A stretch of 38,115 nucleotides of DNA from an uncultured bacterium (GTDB taxonomy: Bacteria; Cyanobacteriota; Vampirovibrionia; Gastranaerophilales; Gastranaerophilaceae). The position numbers were made by a program, and so were the translations under genes. The stretch is from the NCBI GenBank assembly GCA_949282215.1, contig CASDPF010000015.1, positions 1 through 38,115 on the forward strand. The letters are read 5' to 3'. The notes under the pieces were generated by a model. The model was given only the letters and a program-made list of their open reading frames with translations. It was not told the origin of the DNA and did not search any database. This document shows positions 15,530-22,709 of this stretch, piece after piece; the stretch's first letter is position 1, and every line of letters begins with the position of its first letter.

Positions 15530-16333
15530 ATGCAGAGTTTATCAAAAACAGAGAAAACAAATAGTGTGTTTTCAGAATATGATATTTTTAACGGAGAAAT
15601 AGAAGCAACTATGCAATCATTGGAAACCGGTGATTGCTGGCTGTTATCAGGAGTAAATGCATTAAATACAACAAGCTGGGGCAAAAAAATAATAAAAAAT
15701 GCTCTCCGTCCTGATGGAGAAGGCGGAGCCATTGTTACATTGAAAGGTGCTGACAGTGACCAAAAAGAATATAGAGTGACAATTGCAGATTTAGATAAGG
15801 CACTAGCGAGTGGCAAGTATTCGGTAGGTGATGATGATATGCTCGCAATAGAAATTGCCGTCGAAAAATATGCAAAAGCTCAAATCGCAGCAGGCAAGTT
15901 GAATAAAGATTCGAATGATGTACTTTCAGGTGCTATAGACAGAAATGTTTTATATCTTCTTTCAGGAAAGCCGTCTCATGATTTTCATAAAGATGATAAA
16001 AATATGGATAAAGCATTGGAGAAAATAATGGTTAACTCAGGTAAATATTCTGCGTATTGCGGTTTTAAGGAGGATACTGAGTATTTAGAAAAAAATCATG
16101 CCTATGCCATAAAAGAAATTAAGAAAGATATATACGGTAATAAATTTGTCCTGTTGATAAATTCACAAGATTCTTCAGAACCAGAAGTCGTTCCTTATGA
16201 AGAATTCAGAAGTAATTTAAATATACTTTTTGTTCTGGACAATCCTGCAAGTCCTGATTTAGGCCTTAAATCAGAAGTGGATATTATAAGTGAACAAATA
16301 GAAGAACTAAAAAAACAAGAGATAAATCCTTGA
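15530..16333 (+). CDS. Calpain-like cysteine protease (peptidase C2 type), 267 aa or slightly longer
   Basis: The catalytic triad of the calpain fold can be read: Cys36 in T-G-D-C-W-L-L-S-G, His190 in K-N-H-A-Y-A-I, Asn211 in L-L-I-N-S-Q. Between them, A-I-E-I-A-V-E-K-Y-A-K-A matches the calpain helix that packs against the active site. There is no signal peptide and no calcium-binding EF-hand, only the protease core plus a helical tail. ATG 15530 has only a weak AGG upstream. A better site, GAGGG at 15464-15468, lies 7 nt before an in-frame ATT (15476), so translation may begin there, adding 18 residues rich in Asn. Substrate unknown. Confidence 0.75.
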   Translation: MQSLSKTEKTNSVFSEYDIFNGEIEATMQSLETGDCWLLSGVNALNTTSWGKKIIKNALRPDGEGGAIVTLKGADSDQKEYRVTIADLDKALASGKYSVGDDDMLAIEIAVEKYAKAQIAAGKLNKDSNDVLSGAIDRNVLYLLSGKPSHDFHKDDKNMDKALEKIMVNSGKYSAYCGFKEDTEYLEKNHAYAIKEIKKDIYGNKFVLLINSQDSSEPEVVPYEEFRSNLNILFVLDNPASPDLGLKSEVDIISEQIEELKKQEINP

Positions 16334-16379
16334 AATAACGAAAACTAATTTAAAATCAGCATAATTTTCGGCAATTCTG

Positions 16380-16407
16380 TTGACAAAAAAGTTTGAGCAA
16401 ATATTAT
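16380..16407 (+). promoter_or_regulatory. Promoter of tuf
   Basis: Consensus TTGACA (16380-16385), a 16-bp spacer and TATTAT (16402-16407), consistent with strong expression. The leader would be about 58 nt. Confidence 0.75.
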
Positions 16408-16471
16408 GATAATATGGCTTAAATACCAAATTAGTATTGTAGTATAAGTAGAAAAAAAGGAGATTAATCTC

Positions 16472-17680
16472 ATGGCACGTGAAAAGTATGAACGTACGAA
16501 ACCGCACGTTAACGTAGGTACAGTAGGCCACGTTGACCACGGTAAAACAACATTAACAGCTGCTATTACTGCTGTTTTAGCTGCTGCAGGTCAAGCTGCA
16601 ATGAAAAAGTTTGATGAAATCGACGCAGCTCCGGAAGAAAGAGCAAGAGGTATAACCATCTCTACAGCTCACGTTGAATACGAAACAGCAGCTAGACACT
16701 ACGCACACGTTGACTGCCCGGGACACGCTGACTATGTTAAAAACATGATTACAGGTGCAGCTCAAATGGATGGTGCAATTCTTGTAGTTGCAGCAACTGA
16801 TGGTGCAATGCCTCAAACTCGTGAACACATCCTACTTGCTCGTCAAGTTGGTGTTCCTAACTTGGTTGTATTCTTGAACAAATGCGATATGGTTGACGAT
16901 CCTGAATTGTTAGAATTAGTAGAAATGGAAGTTAGAGAACTTCTTTCTTCTTACGAATTCGATGGTGACAATATTCCGTTCATCCATGGTTCTGCATTGA
17001 AAGCTTTAGAAGCTGCTCAAGCTAACCCATCAATTAAACGTGGTGAAGATAAATGGGTTGATAAAATCTGGGAATTGATGGATGCTATCGATTCTTACTT
17101 CCCAACTCCAGAACGTGACTTAGACAAACCATTCTTGATGCCTGTAGAAGACGTATTCTCTATCACTGGTCGTGGTACAGTTGCAACAGGTAGAGTAGAG
17201 CGTGGTGTTGTTAAAGTTGGTGATGAAGTTGAATTAGTAGGTCTTGGCGAAACTAAGAAAACAACTGTTACTGGTGTTGAAATGTTCAGAAAATCACTTG
17301 ATCAAGGTCAAGCTGGTGACAACATCGGTGCATTACTTCGTGGTATTGATAAAACTGATATCCAACGTGGTCAAGTTCTTGCTAAACCGGGAACAATTCA
17401 CCCACACACTAAATTCACTGCAAACGTTTACGTATTGACTAAAGAAGAAGGCGGACGTCACACTCCATTCTTCCCTGGTTACAGACCACAGTTCTACATC
17501 AGAACTACTGACGTAACTGGTTCAATTAAATTTGACGGTCAAATGGTAATGCCTGGTGATAACGTAGTTATGGAAGTTGAACTTATCGCTCCAGTAGCTA
17601 TCGAAGAAGGTATGAGATTTGCAATCCGTGAAGGCGGCCACACTGTTGGTGCCGGTGTTGTAGACAAAATTATTGAATAA
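16472..17680 (+). CDS. tuf: Translation elongation factor Tu
   Basis: Delivers aminoacyl-tRNA to the ribosome as a GTPase. G1 motif G-H-V-D-H-G-K-T-T at residues 19-27, then R-G-I-T-I, D-C-P-G-H, N-K-C-D and S-A-L, followed by beta-barrel domains 2 and 3 ending G-A-G-V-V. At 402 aa it is slightly longer than the enterobacterial protein. AAGGAG precedes the ATG. Codon use is strongly biased. It stands alone here, without fusA or ribosomal protein genes on either side. Confidence 0.97.
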   Translation: MAREKYERTKPHVNVGTVGHVDHGKTTLTAAITAVLAAAGQAAMKKFDEIDAAPEERARGITISTAHVEYETAARHYAHVDCPGHADYVKNMITGAAQMDGAILVVAATDGAMPQTREHILLARQVGVPNLVVFLNKCDMVDDPELLELVEMEVRELLSSYEFDGDNIPFIHGSALKALEAAQANPSIKRGEDKWVDKIWELMDAIDSYFPTPERDLDKPFLMPVEDVFSITGRGTVATGRVERGVVKVGDEVELVGLGETKKTTVTGVEMFRKSLDQGQAGDNIGALLRGIDKTDIQRGQVLAKPGTIHPHTKFTANVYVLTKEEGGRHTPFFPGYRPQFYIRTTDVTGSIKFDGQMVMPGDNVVMEVELIAPVAIEEGMRFAIREGGHTVGAGVVDKIIE

Positions 17681-17707
17681 TTTCGTTTTGCAAATATTAT
17701 AAATATA

Positions 17708-17744
17708 AGAAAGAGCTGATATATAAATTATGTCAGCTCTTTCT
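17708..17744 (+). terminator. Hairpin terminator after tuf
   Basis: A perfect 12-bp stem 17708-17719 / 17733-17744. The tail is only moderately T-rich (TTTCTGTC), so it may be a weaker terminator letting some transcripts into the next gene. Confidence 0.7.
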
Positions 17745-17766
17745 GTCTATAAAGGAGAAAAATTTT

Positions 17767-18096
17767 ATGACCATAAGACCTGTATCATCTAATCTTAGTT
17801 TTCAAGGCAGACTTGATGCTTCTGCTCAAAATTTGTTTGCTAAAAAAATAAAAAATGTCGATTTAGCGAATTTGAAAATTGGTAAAAAAGCCGCAAATAA
17901 AATTTCTGTATCTTATAATATAAAACCTAACGGAAAATATGTAACAACAATGTATGTAACAGATACTTCCAAAATCACTAATCCTTTTGTAAGTGTTGAA
18001 TTGGCAAAAGGTAAGAAACATTTTAATGAAAAATTGTTGGATTTGATTAAAAAGAATATAGCTAAGGCTGAAAAAATCCAAGCTAAGTATTTGTAA
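17767..18096 (+). CDS. Small basic hypothetical protein with L-S-F N-terminal motif, 109 aa
   Basis: Not recognised. It opens M-T-I-R-P-V-S-S-N-L-S-F-Q-G-R, sharing the short S/N-x-[IL]-[NS]-F pattern seen in other proteins here. The middle (S-V-S-Y-N-I-K-P-N-G-K-Y-V-T-T-M-Y-V-T-D) looks beta-rich and the C-terminus is a Lys-rich helix. AAAGGAG precedes the ATG. A hairpin follows that overlaps the promoter of prepilin cassette 3. Confidence 0.75.
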   Translation: MTIRPVSSNLSFQGRLDASAQNLFAKKIKNVDLANLKIGKKAANKISVSYNIKPNGKYVTTMYVTDTSKITNPFVSVELAKGKKHFNEKLLDLIKKNIAKAEKIQAKYL

Positions 18097-18100
18097 AATT

Positions 18101-18124
18101 AAAGTCCGTTGAAAAACGGACTTT
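18101..18124 (+). terminator. Hairpin overlapping the -35 of cassette 3
   Basis: AAAGTCCGTT (18101-18110) / AACGGACTTT (18115-18124) with loop GAAA. It ends the 109-aa gene. The -35 of the next promoter (18109-18114) is formed by the loop and its edge. Confidence 0.7.
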
Positions 18125-18137
18125 AGTATGTTATAAT
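18109..18137 (+). promoter_or_regulatory. Promoter of prepilin leader cassette 3
   Basis: TTGAAA (18109-18114), a 17-bp spacer and TATAAT (18132-18137). The spacer is unrelated to those of cassettes 1 and 2, so the promoter architecture, not just the sequence, is kept. Confidence 0.72.
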
Positions 18138-18156
18138 GAATATAAAGGAGGACTGT

Positions 18157-18207
18157 ATGCAAAAGTTAGATATAGAGAGAATTTCGGGGGGGGGGGCTGC
18201 CAGCTAA
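18157..18207 (+). CDS. Leader peptide of cassette 3, 16 aa, on an 11-G tract
   Basis: AAAGGAGG (18144-18151), ATG 18157, stop TAA 18205-18207. Peptide MQKLDIERISGGGAAS; 11 G at 18186-18196. With one extra G the frame reads through the anti-Shine-Dalgarno arm and on past the CCGTG hairpin. Confidence 0.6.
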   Translation: MQKLDIERISGGGAAS

Positions 18208-18230
18208 CAGTTAGGACAAGCATTTCCGAC

Positions 18231-18339
18231 TTAGACCTCCGATTATATGAAAAAGAACAGAAAAGTAAGCCGTGCCAAACGTCACGGTGGTTTTTGTTGT
18301 GAAATTTTTGAAAGTCAGATAATAATAAACGGAGGAGTT
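18231..18339 (+). promoter_or_regulatory. Structured leader of cassette 3 with anti-Shine-Dalgarno arm
   Basis: CCTCCG (18236-18241) pairs with CGGAGG (18330-18335). After an A-A mismatch, TTAT (18243-18246) pairs with ATAA (18325-18328). The TTAG/CTAA extension present in cassettes 1 and 2 is lost here. The enclosed hairpin is CCGTG 18270-18274 / CACGG 18283-18287. The TAAGTC hairpin is not maintained in this copy. Confidence 0.58.
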
Positions 18340-19020
18340 ATGAAAAAGAAAAAAGCTTTTACCTTAGCAGAAGTGCTTATAACGTTAGGAATTATAGGTG
18401 TTGTAGCTGCAATGACATTGCCAATATTAATTCAAAAACAACAAAAAATAGCTATATCGTCAAGTCTTAAAAAATTTTATTCTGCAATGAGTCAGGCAAT
18501 ATTGTTGTCTGAAAATGACAATGGTCCTGTTAAATATTGGTATCGGCCTAATTATGAGTATGATCCTGATGTAGGATATGATTATGGAAAGTATAATGCT
18601 GAGTCCAAAATAGTTTTAGATAAGTATTTATTACCATATTTAAAATATTTGAAGACTGATGAAGGAAGGCTGCCTGGTACAACTCCTGAGGGAGGAACTA
18701 TTTCTGGTGCTTTTCCTACTGTATATTTTGCAGATGGTTCTACTATGCAAATTAAGCTAGGGTCTTGTTTTGATATGTATTTTGATGCTAATGGTGCTAA
18801 AAAACCTAATTTATATGGTAGAGACCGTTTCATTTTTTATTTTTGTTACGTAACAGGTGAATCAATGTATGGAAAAAATAAGTTTTTTGGTCCAGTATAT
18901 CCTGGAAATTTGACAACAAGAGATGAAGCGTTGAAAAAATGTAAGGATTCTCCATCTAATTGTGCATATTTGCTTTATAAGTTTGATAATTGGGAATTTA
19001 AGAAAGATTATCCTTGGTAG
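18340..19020 (+). CDS. Type IV prepilin/pseudopilin-like protein 3, 226 aa
   Basis: Prepilin signal K-K-K-K-A-F-T-L-A-E-V, cleavage expected after Ala, then the hydrophobic helix shared by the family. The mature part is Tyr/Pro-rich, has D-A-N-G-A-K-K-P-N-L-Y-G-R-D and ends N-W-E-F-K-K-D-Y-P-W. The frame is open upstream to an ATG at 18247, but that stretch is the leader RNA region and does not stay open in the other copies; GGAGG at 18331-18335 selects ATG 18340. Likely function as for the other copies. Confidence 0.85.
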   Translation: MKKKKAFTLAEVLITLGIIGVVAAMTLPILIQKQQKIAISSSLKKFYSAMSQAILLSENDNGPVKYWYRPNYEYDPDVGYDYGKYNAESKIVLDKYLLPYLKYLKTDEGRLPGTTPEGGTISGAFPTVYFADGSTMQIKLGSCFDMYFDANGAKKPNLYGRDRFIFYFCYVTGESMYGKNKFFGPVYPGNLTTRDEALKKCKDSPSNCAYLLYKFDNWEFKKDYPW

Positions 19021-19025
19021 TACAA

Positions 19026-19050
19026 AAGCCCTGCAAAAATTGCAGGGCTT
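19026..19050. terminator. Bidirectional terminator hairpin
   Basis: A perfect 11-bp stem AAGCCCTGCAA (19026-19036) / TTGCAGGGCTT (19040-19050). The T-rich tail is better on the minus strand, so it probably serves both prepilin 3 and the minus-strand gene at 19101. Confidence 0.75.
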
Positions 19051-19100
19051 ACAAGTTTGGTTTTACCGCGTTTTTCGCACACACACGGTCTAAATCTTTT

Positions 19101-19283
19101 TTAGTTTACAGCTGAAGCTTTAAGTTTATCAAATTTAGTTTCAGAGTGAACTCTTTTCAAATACTTTGTAAGAGATTTAGCAACCATTTTTGAACGTTTT
19201 TGAGCTTCCTGATCTAGAATTTCAAAGTATTCATCAATGGATGACATGATGTAACCATTTTTTTCTAATTCTAAGTTTTCCAT
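19101..19283 (-). CDS. Small helical hypothetical protein, 60 aa
   Basis: Not recognised. Highly charged and helical throughout (D-E-Y-F-E-I-L-D-Q-E-A-Q-K-R-S-K), with no signal or membrane segment. GGGGGA precedes the ATG. It lies 48 nt downstream of the ribbon-helix-helix gene on the same strand, but a separate -10 (ATTATA at 19308-19313, minus strand TATAAT) sits between them. Confidence 0.6.
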   Translation of the reverse strand: MENLELEKNGYIMSSIDEYFEILDQEAQKRSKMVAKSLTKYLKRVHSETKFDKLKASAVN

Positions 19284-19331
19284 ATTTCCCCCAGTATCTC
19301 CCTAATTTTATTATATCAGCAAATCCTTATT

Positions 19332-19520
19332 TTAGCCAAGTAATGTTTCTAAAATTTCTGCATTTTTTATTGCTTTTTTAGAATTTCTGACTTGATTTCT
19401 GTACATATAAGTTCTTAGTGCTTCACGAATTAATTCTGAACGTGTTCTGTTTTCAGAGTTCGCAACATTGTCTATTTCGTCTAAAAATCTTTCAGGCATT
19501 GAAATTAATACTCTAGCCAT
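19332..19520 (-). CDS. Ribbon-helix-helix (CopG-type) transcriptional regulator, 62 aa
   Basis: The N-terminus A-R-V-L-I-S-M-P-E-R-F-L-D-E-I-D is the beta strand plus first helix of the RHH fold, followed by R-T-R-S-E-L-I-R-E-A-L-R-T-Y, the typical second helix. It would bind DNA as a dimer through the strand residues. AAGGAG precedes the ATG. RHH proteins are often antitoxins, but no recognisable toxin is adjacent. Confidence 0.85.
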   Translation of the reverse strand: MARVLISMPERFLDEIDNVANSENRTRSELIREALRTYMYRNQVRNSKKAIKNAEILETLLG

Positions 19521-19640
19521 TGTTAACTCCTTTTTATTTCCCTATTCTAAACTTTTCCCATATATATAAAGTTTTTTGTTAGTGAAAAATTGCTTAATTT
19601 GTATATATTTTTTATAAAAGACTTAACAAAACTTTATTTA

Positions 19641-20351
19641 CTAAAATCTGCGAACGTAATAATTTTTATCATTTTTAAGCTCAAGGCGTGCTTTTTCTAA
19701 GTCTGCATCGTTGAAATTTTTTGTTAATATTTTTGCAGTTTTTTCTCTTATTGTATATTCATCAATATTTTTAGCTGTGAGTAAAATTTTTTTTAAAGTT
19801 GCGAAATCTATTGAATCGCTAAATTCATATATAGTTTCAAGGCACCAATATAACTTAAATACTTCTTTGTTTACTTTATATTTACCGTCTTGGAAGTCAA
19901 AATCTTTTATTATATCAAGTAAATTGAGTGTTTTTTGAGCTAATTTTTCAGTGAAATATTTGCAAAAAACAGGATTTGTTTTGAGATTCGATATTGCAGA
20001 AATTATATTTCTGCAAATATTTGCGTTTATATCTATTATAGCTTCTAAAAATATATCATAGCTTTTTGTGTTTTCAAAAAAATGCAGCAAAGACGGTGTG
20101 CTCATAAATTCATTAATTTTTAAAGATACAGCTTCTCTTATTTTGCCGTCTTGTCCTATCAGATTATCAATCAGAGTCTGAGCCTCTTCTTTTGATGTGA
20201 TAGTTTCAAGTCTTAAGGCAGCAATTTGTTTTTCTGCTATATTTCCATTTTTCATCATAGAAATTAACTCATCTTGAGTTAAGGATTTTTCTGCCAACTC
20301 AAGTGCCTTATTAAAATTTTCATCTAAAGTTTCATAGTAAGTATTATTCAA
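19641..20351 (-). CDS. HEAT-like alpha-helical hypothetical protein, 236 aa
   Basis: Not assigned to a named family. Successive amphipathic helices with HEAT-like spacing (A-E-K-Q-I-A-A-L-R-L-E-T-I, then D-G-K-I-R-E-A-V-S-L-K-I-N-E-F, then D-E-Y-T-I-R-E-K-T-A-K-I-L) suggest an interaction scaffold. It ends N-Y-Y-V-R-R-F. No signal peptide. No good Shine-Dalgarno is visible before the ATG (20349-20351). Divergent from the 56-aa gene at 20468. Confidence 0.7.
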   Translation of the reverse strand: MNNTYYETLDENFNKALELAEKSLTQDELISMMKNGNIAEKQIAALRLETITSKEEAQTLIDNLIGQDGKIREAVSLKINEFMSTPSLLHFFENTKSYDIFLEAIIDINANICRNIISAISNLKTNPVFCKYFTEKLAQKTLNLLDIIKDFDFQDGKYKVNKEVFKLYWCLETIYEFSDSIDFATLKKILLTAKNIDEYTIREKTAKILTKNFNDADLEKARLELKNDKNYYVRRF

Positions 20352-20405
20352 ATTTAAACCTCAAGGCTTCCTGTATAAATAATATAGCATAAAGTATAAT
20401 GAAAT

Positions 20406-20434
20406 TTGCACATTGGTTGGATTTAATGTATTAT
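20406..20434 (+). promoter_or_regulatory. Promoter of the 56-aa gene
   Basis: TTGCAC (20406-20411), a 17-bp spacer and TATTAT (20429-20434), about 34 nt before the ATG. Confidence 0.5.
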
Positions 20435-20467
20435 ATCGGTATAAGACAAATTGTGAGGAGTTACCCT

Positions 20468-20638
20468 ATGCAAGAAATAGTAAATTTTTTAAAAGAAATG
20501 TTTATGATGAAAAAAGATGAGAAAAAAATCGGGCTGTCTCAGTTTAAAACAAAAGAACCGATAGAAAAGCCTGCCATAAAACCTGTAAAGGCTGCAAATG
20601 AAATTAAATTATCCGATCTTATGAGAAGAAGTTATTAG
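20468..20638 (+). CDS. Small hypothetical protein, 56 aa
   Basis: I start at ATG 20468, because GAGGAG lies at a normal distance before it; the longer frame to 20399 runs through the promoter. M-Q-E-I-V-N-F-L-K-E-M-F-M-M is an amphipathic or hydrophobic N-terminal helix, followed by a Lys/Pro-rich linker and L-S-D-L-M-R-R-S-Y. Function unknown. Confidence 0.55.
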   Translation: MQEIVNFLKEMFMMKKDEKKIGLSQFKTKEPIEKPAIKPVKAANEIKLSDLMRRSY

Positions 20639-20648
20639 TTTTGTCCAC

Positions 20649-20677
20649 TTGTATTTTAGTACATAATCTTTTATAAT
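20649..20677 (+). promoter_or_regulatory. Promoter of prepilin leader cassette 4
   Basis: TTGTAT (20649-20654), a 17-bp spacer and TATAAT (20672-20677). The distance to the leader Shine-Dalgarno is about 9 nt longer than in the other copies. Confidence 0.6.
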
Positions 20678-20704
20678 AAGTATATATAAAAATAGGAGGC
20701 AAAT

Positions 20705-20755
20705 ATGCAAAAATCGCTAATAGATAGAATTTCGGGGGGGGGGGCTACCAACTAA
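20705..20755 (+). CDS. Leader peptide of cassette 4, 16 aa, on an 11-G tract
   Basis: AGGAGG before ATG 20705, stop TAA 20753-20755. Peptide MQKSLIDRISGGGATN; 11 G at 20734-20744. The +1 frame again reads through the anti-Shine-Dalgarno arm and ends at TAG just after CACGG. Confidence 0.58.
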   Translation: MQKSLIDRISGGGATN

Positions 20756-20780
20756 CAGATAAGTCAAACATTTCCGACTT

Positions 20781-20887
20781 AGACCTCCGATTGAACAAAA
20801 AAGAGCTGAGAAATAAACCGTGCCAAACGTCACGGTAGTTTTTGATGCAAAATTTTTGAAAGTCAGATAATAACAAACGGAGGATTT
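20781..20887 (+). promoter_or_regulatory. Structured leader of cassette 4 with anti-Shine-Dalgarno arm
   Basis: CCTCCG (20784-20789) pairs with CGGAGG (20878-20883). After an A-A mismatch, TTG (20791-20793) pairs with CAA (20874-20876). The hairpin CCGTG 20818-20822 / CACGG 20831-20835 is extended by an A-T pair where cassette 1 has G-T. Confidence 0.58.
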
Positions 20888-21568
20888 ATGAAAAAGAAAA
20901 AAGCTTTCACCTTGGCAGAAGTGCTTATAACGTTAGGAATTATAGGTGTTGTCGCCGCAATGACATTGCCTATTATAGTTGGTAATTATAAAAAGCAGGA
21001 AGTTGTAACTTCAGTTCAAAAAGTTTATTCAGTTTTAAATCAAGCTTTTAACTTTTCCCAAGCTGATAATGAATCTTATGAATATTGGGCTCAAGCTTAT
21101 GAAATTGGTTCAGAGAATTATTTTAATAAGTACTGGAGACCTTATTTTAAACTTAGACGTATTTGTAATAATTATAAAGATTGTGGATATAAAAAAGCTA
21201 CTCCTTGGATATTAACCAATGGTAATATTTCTACTTTACAAGTTGTATAAAAGTCTTTGCGTATTACATTTCTTACTCAAGATGGGATGCTAGTTTCTAT
21301 TTCAGCCTATACCGGTTCAACAGATTTGGATAATGGAGGAAATATTGATCATTCAATTTATGTTGATATAAATGGACCTAAGGAGCCGAATCAATTTGGA
21401 AAAGATTTTTTTTCTTTTAAAAGAACTAAAAAAGGGATAATGCCGACTGGCTACGAATATTCTGCAGCTTCAGTTAACTATAATTGTTCAAAGAGTAGTT
21501 CTGGAACATATTGTGCTGCAAAGTTATTTAAAGATGGCTGGAAAATGAATGCGGATTACCCATGGTAA
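20888..21568 (+). pseudogene. Type IV prepilin-like protein 4, interrupted by an in-frame TAA
   Basis: The N-terminus K-K-K-K-A-F-T-L-A-E-V is a normal prepilin signal. The frame stops at TAA 21248-21250 after 120 codons, then continues open in the same frame to 21568. The distal part carries D-I-N-G-P-K-E-P-N-Q-F-G-K-D and the family ending D-G-W-K-M-N-A-D-Y-P-W. A single substitution therefore explains the break. The upstream half would be a truncated pilin without the conserved C-terminal modules. The leader cassette is intact. A sequencing error at one base is the main alternative. Confidence 0.8.
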
Positions 21569-21572
21569 AAAT

Positions 21573-22151
21573 CTAATATTCAATACCTTTTCTGGCTGCA
21601 ATCCCAGTATCCCAGTAGTGTTTTACAGGCTTAATTTCAGATACCAGATGGGCAATATCTATTATTTCCTGTCTGGCATTTCTGCCTGTTAGGACTATTT
21701 CCATTTCTTCAGGTTTATTTTTTAGTACATCAAGCATTTCATTCAAATCAATAAAACCCATATCAATTGCAATATTCGCTTCATCAAGGATAATCAGATT
21801 ATATTCGTCATTTTGTATAGCTTTTTTAGCTAATGCCCAGCCTTTTTTTATCAGTTCTACATCGTCATCAGTTTTGTTGTTTTGATAGACAATTCTATCA
21901 GGCCCTGCTTGAATAATTGTTAAATTATTAGCAATTTCAGGGGATAGGTTTCTAAATGAATTAAGTTCTCCATAGTCATCTCCGCCTTTCATAAACATAA
22001 TAATCAAGACTTTCCAACATCTGCCTAACGCCCTCATTGCGAGACCTAGAGAGGCTGTTGTCTTACCTTTTCCGTTACCTGTGTAGACTTGTATATATCC
22101 GTGTTTTGCCCAATTCGGGTTTATTAAATTGTTTGTACAATTGTCTGTCAT
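21573..22151 (-). CDS. cobO: Cob(I)alamin adenosyltransferase, CobO/BtuR type (copy 2), 192 aa
   Basis: Same fold and motifs as copy 1: P-loop G-N-G-K-G-K-T-T, L-I-I-L-D-E-A-N, E-I-V-L-T-G-R-N-A and the ending H-Y-W-D-T-G-I-A-A-R-K-G-I-E-Y. It has about 15 extra N-terminal residues (M-T-D-N-C-T-N-N-L-I-N-P-N-W). There is no Shine-Dalgarno in the 24 nt upstream; a minus-strand TATAAT (22165-22160) lies 8 nt before the ATG, suggesting a very short or absent leader. Convergent with the broken prepilin 4 (4 nt apart), divergent from the folate gene. Confidence 0.92.
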   Translation of the reverse strand: MTDNCTNNLINPNWAKHGYIQVYTGNGKGKTTASLGLAMRALGRCWKVLIIMFMKGGDDYGELNSFRNLSPEIANNLTIIQAGPDRIVYQNNKTDDDVELIKKGWALAKKAIQNDEYNLIILDEANIAIDMGFIDLNEMLDVLKNKPEEMEIVLTGRNARQEIIDIAHLVSEIKPVKHYWDTGIAARKGIEY

Positions 22152-22169
22152 AATTATTTATTATATATT
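22141..22169. promoter_or_regulatory. Overlapping divergent promoter of cobO copy 2 and the cyclo-ligase gene
   Basis: Plus strand: TTGTCT (22141-22146), 17 bp, TATATT (22164-22169), then AAAACT and ATG 22176. Minus strand: TATAAT (22165 down to 22160), 8 nt before ATG 22151. The two -10 boxes overlap, so polymerase can probably occupy only one at a time. Confidence 0.5.
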
Positions 22170-22175
22170 AAAACT

Positions 22176-22709
22176 ATGCAGGAAAAATCACACCTAAGGA
22201 CTAAATTTAAAGAATTAAGAAAAAGTATTGATACATATAGAGTTAGTACTTTAATTTGTAAGAATATCAGAAATTTTGATTTGTATAGAAATGCAAATAA
22301 TGTTATGCTGTTTTATCCCACTAAATACGAAATTAATCTTTTATCATTGTTGAATGATAATAAAAATTTTTTCTTTTCTCGAGTGTATGGAATGGAATTA
22401 CAAGTTTGTCCATATTCAAAGGATGTCGAATTTAAAAAATCTGCTTATAATATTAATGAGCCATGTTCAAATCCTGTATCAGCTGAAATTTTAGATCTGA
22501 TTTTGGTACCTGCATTAGCTGTTGATAAAAAAGGTTTCCGTTTAGGTTATGGCGGAGGTTTTTATGATAGATTTTTGCCTCAGTGCAAGAATGGAGTTAC
22601 TGTTGTGCCGATTTGTGATGAGTTTATTTTAGATAATCTTCCAAAAGATAATTTTGATTTTAATGTAGATTTTATTATATCAGATGTAAAAAGGCTCACT
22701 GTTAAGTGA
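22176..22709 (+). CDS. 5-formyltetrahydrofolate cyclo-ligase
   Basis: Converts 5-formyl-THF to 5,10-methenyl-THF using ATP. The C-terminal signature G-Y-G-G-G-F-Y-D-R is at residues 124-132, after D-L-I-L-V-P-A-L-A-V-D. The N-terminal R-T-K-F-K-E-L-R-K region holds the basic substrate-binding residues. At 177 aa it is near the family length. No Shine-Dalgarno; the -10 lies exactly 6 nt before the ATG. The stop codon lies inside the terminator hairpin. Confidence 0.92.
   Translation: MQEKSHLRTKFKELRKSIDTYRVSTLICKNIRNFDLYRNANNVMLFYPTKYEINLLSLLNDNKNFFFSRVYGMELQVCPYSKDVEFKKSAYNINEPCSNPVSAEILDLILVPALAVDKKGFRLGYGGGFYDRFLPQCKNGVTVVPICDEFILDNLPKDNFDFNVDFIISDVKRLTVK

Noticed and set aside
18247-18339. 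N-terminal extension of prepilin 3 to ATG 18247 (31 extra residues)
   Set aside because: It is leader RNA sequence; the corresponding frame is closed by a stop or shifted relative to the gene in the other three cassettes, and GGAGG points to ATG 18340.
19101-19520. Toxin-antitoxin pair (RHH protein plus 60-aa protein)
   Set aside because: The downstream protein has no toxin motif, is highly charged and helical, and seems to have its own promoter.
5285-20755. Four repeated leaders as a CRISPR or mobile repeat
   Set aside because: Copies are kilobases apart, always tied to a prepilin gene, have no inverted ends or target duplications, and no transposase or cas gene is present.
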